From a bacterium UBP10_UBA1149 (GTDB lineage: Bacteria; Desulfobacterota; Binatia; UBA1149), in assembly GCA_002311335.1 (NCBI GenBank), contig DBZX01000078.1, positions 1-13,580 of the forward strand: 13,580 bases of DNA. The letters are read 5' to 3'. Positions 12,120 to 13,580 of this stretch are shown piece by piece. Made by a program: the position numbers and the translations under genes. Each line of letters begins with the position of its first letter. Within the stretch, counting starts at the first letter, position 1. The notes below the pieces were generated by a model. That model was not told the origin of the DNA and searched no databases. It saw only the letters and a program-made list of their open reading frames with translations.

Positions 12120-13580
12120 TCAGAATACCGAGAGGCGGTCGAGCGGCGGGCCGGCAGCCCTGGCAGTGGTTGCCCGCCTGAGCGCGCGCAACCCCTCGCC
12201 CACGATGCCCAGGGCCAGCAGCAGCAGGAGCAGGCCGACCGCGAACAACAGGTGCTGGCCGGCGTCGTAGAAACGACCGAGATTGTTCACCATCGCCACC
12301 ACGGTCGTAATCGTCATGAAGACGGCGGGCACGGCGGCGACCAGCGGGTTGCGGCCTCGCTGGTACAGGTACAGCGATACGAGGATGAGCGTCAGGCTGG
12401 CGAGCAACTGGTTGGTGGTACCGAACAGGCCCCAGAGAGTGAGCCCCATAGGCTTGCCGTCGACCTCGTAGAAGGCAAAAAAGCCTATCACCAGCACGGC
12501 CAGCGCCGAGGTTACAAAACGGTTCTCGCGCTTCACGCCGAGGCCCTGCGCCATCTCGGCAATGTTGTACCTGAGCAGGCGCGTAGCCGAGTCGAGGGTA
12601 GTGAGAGCAAACGACACCACCACTACCGATATCAATGCGGTAGACAACTCGGAGGGCAGCCCGAGGGTCGAAACAAAACGTGCACCGCCCTCTATGAACA
12701 CGCCCAGCTTACCGCCGAGGGTATTGGCCGCCCCCCAGCTCGAGTAGTGCTCGTGCCAGGAACCCGCGGAGCTGAAGCCGGCCGTGCAGGCCAGAACCGC
12801 CATCAGGCCCAGCAACGACTCGCCCATCATGCCGCCGTAGCCGATAGCCCGCGCGTCGGTTTCACGGTCGAGCTGCTTGGCGGTCGTTCCCGAGGCCACC
12901 AGCCCGTGAAAGCCGGACACCGCCCCACAGGCGATGACCACGAACACGAAGGGAAACATCGGCGGCGCCCCCTCGGGATTGAGCACCACCGCGGGCGAAG
13001 AAAACTCGGGCGCGAGGACAAAAAAACCGCCGTACATAAGACCCATGCCGAGATACAGCAGCAGCGAGTTGATAAAATCCCTCGGCTGCAGCAGCAGCCA
13101 GACCGGCAGCACCGAGGCACCGAAAGCGTAAGCCAGCAGCAGGGCTCCCCAGCCACCGCGGCTGTCCCACTGCGGCGACAGCCACTCGTTGGTAGCCGCC
13201 AGGAACACGGCCAGCAAGGTGATCACGAAAGCTGCCGTGGCGAGCCGGGTCATCGACACACCCCGCTTGTACGAAGCCACGCCCGTGACCACGGCCAGCG
13301 CCATGATAACAGCCGACGGCATCACGGCCTGGGGGTAAGCCCCGGGCATGAACAGGTCGCAGAGAATCGACACGAACACACCCATGGCCAGTGCCACGCC
13401 GAAAAAGATGACGACGTGGAACATCGTCTTGGCCCGCGCGCCGATGACGCCCTCGGTAATGGCCCCCACCGACAAGCCGCGCGCGCGCACCGACAACACG
13501 AGAGCGCTCATATCATGCACGCAACCTATGAACAGCGAACCCCCTACCACCCAGATCATGGCCGGCAGCCAGCCCCAGAT
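12120..13580 (-). CDS. cstA: Carbon starvation protein CstA family transporter, 5'-partial
   Basis: About 486 residues in the window; the frame runs through the right edge (residues IWGWLPA precede the first Met), so the start and roughly the first 100 residues are missing. It is a multi-span inner-membrane protein with many hydrophobic helices. Family signatures: GGSLFIGCVHDMSALVLSVR near the cut, IACGAVSGFHGLVASGTTAKQL with IGYGGMMGE, and VVVSFALTTLDSATRLLRYN, then LWGLFGTTNQLLASLTL and a helical C-terminal end. CstA/BtsT proteins take up pyruvate or, by older evidence, peptides, often under carbon limitation. A 117-base gap follows before the acyltransferase gene, with no clear terminator, so co-transcription cannot be excluded. 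Confidence 0.93.
   Translation of the reverse strand: MWGWLPAMIWVVGGSLFIGCVHDMSALVLSVRARGLSVGAITEGVIGARAKTMFHVVIFFGVALAMGVFVSILCDLFMPGAYPQAVMPSAVIMALAVVTGVASYKRGVSMTRLATAAFVITLLAVFLAATNEWLSPQWDSRGGWGALLLAYAFGASVLPVWLLLQPRDFINSLLLYLGMGLMYGGFFVLAPEFSSPAVVLNPEGAPPMFPFVFVVIACGAVSGFHGLVASGTTAKQLDRETDARAIGYGGMMGESLLGLMAVLACTAGFSSAGSWHEHYSSWGAANTLGGKLGVFIEGGARFVSTLGLPSELSTALISVVVVSFALTTLDSATRLLRYNIAEMAQGLGVKRENRFVTSALAVLVIGFFAFYEVDGKPMGLTLWGLFGTTNQLLASLTLILVSLYLYQRGRNPLVAAVPAVFMTITTVVAMVNNLGRFYDAGQHLLFAVGLLLLLLALGIVGEGLRALRRATTARAAGPPLDRLSVF

Overview
The window looks like ordinary chromosome from a high-GC Gram-negative bacterium. Outer-envelope genes are present: signal peptidase II, two lipoproteins, an OmpA-type peptidoglycan-binding domain and a DjlA-type co-chaperone. 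The tRNA encodes its own CCA end. A P-II gene next to glutamine synthetase behind a sigma-54 promoter, plus a lipid acyltransferase and a sulfatase-fold lipoprotein, would suit a deltaproteobacterium-like or related uncultured lineage. That placement is inference only. I see no phage, insertion sequence, CRISPR array or rRNA.

Layout, plus strand (1-4020): the 3' part of rpe (ribulose-phosphate 3-epimerase), tRNA-Pro(CGG), a membrane-anchored TerB/J-domain co-chaperone (djlA-like), then a nitrogen block. The nitrogen block has a consensus sigma-54 promoter followed by a sigma-70-like promoter, glnB, an intrinsic terminator, glnA, and a second strong intrinsic terminator. It matches the known logic in which P-II protein senses nitrogen and carbon status and controls glutamine synthetase.

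Layout, minus strand (4048-8471, transcribed right to left): ileS, lspA, a small glycine-zipper lipoprotein and a glycine-zipper/OmpA lipoprotein. ileS/lspA and the two lipoprotein genes are joined by 4-base stop/start overlaps. The two lipoproteins share a near-identical N-terminal half, so they look like a tandem duplication in which one copy carries a peptidoglycan-binding domain. LspA is the enzyme that would process both.

Region 8472-9320 is a small accessory patch. It holds one unrecognised plus-strand gene, one minus-strand gene with an SH3-like/DUF3553-like look that contains a perfect 24-bp palindrome, and a hairpin just after the glutaredoxin gene.

Region 9321-13580 (minus strand) holds cstA (5' end outside the window), a PlsC-type acyltransferase, a sulfatase-fold lipoprotein with Thr in place of the usual Cys/Ser nucleophile, and a short glutaredoxin whose ribosome binding site lies in the last codons of the sulfatase gene. 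The last three look like an operon.

I did not find a clearly new multi-gene system. The items most worth a second look are the palindrome, the duplicated lipoproteins, the basic N-terminal tail on glutamine synthetase and the Thr-type sulfatase-fold lipoprotein with its neighbours.
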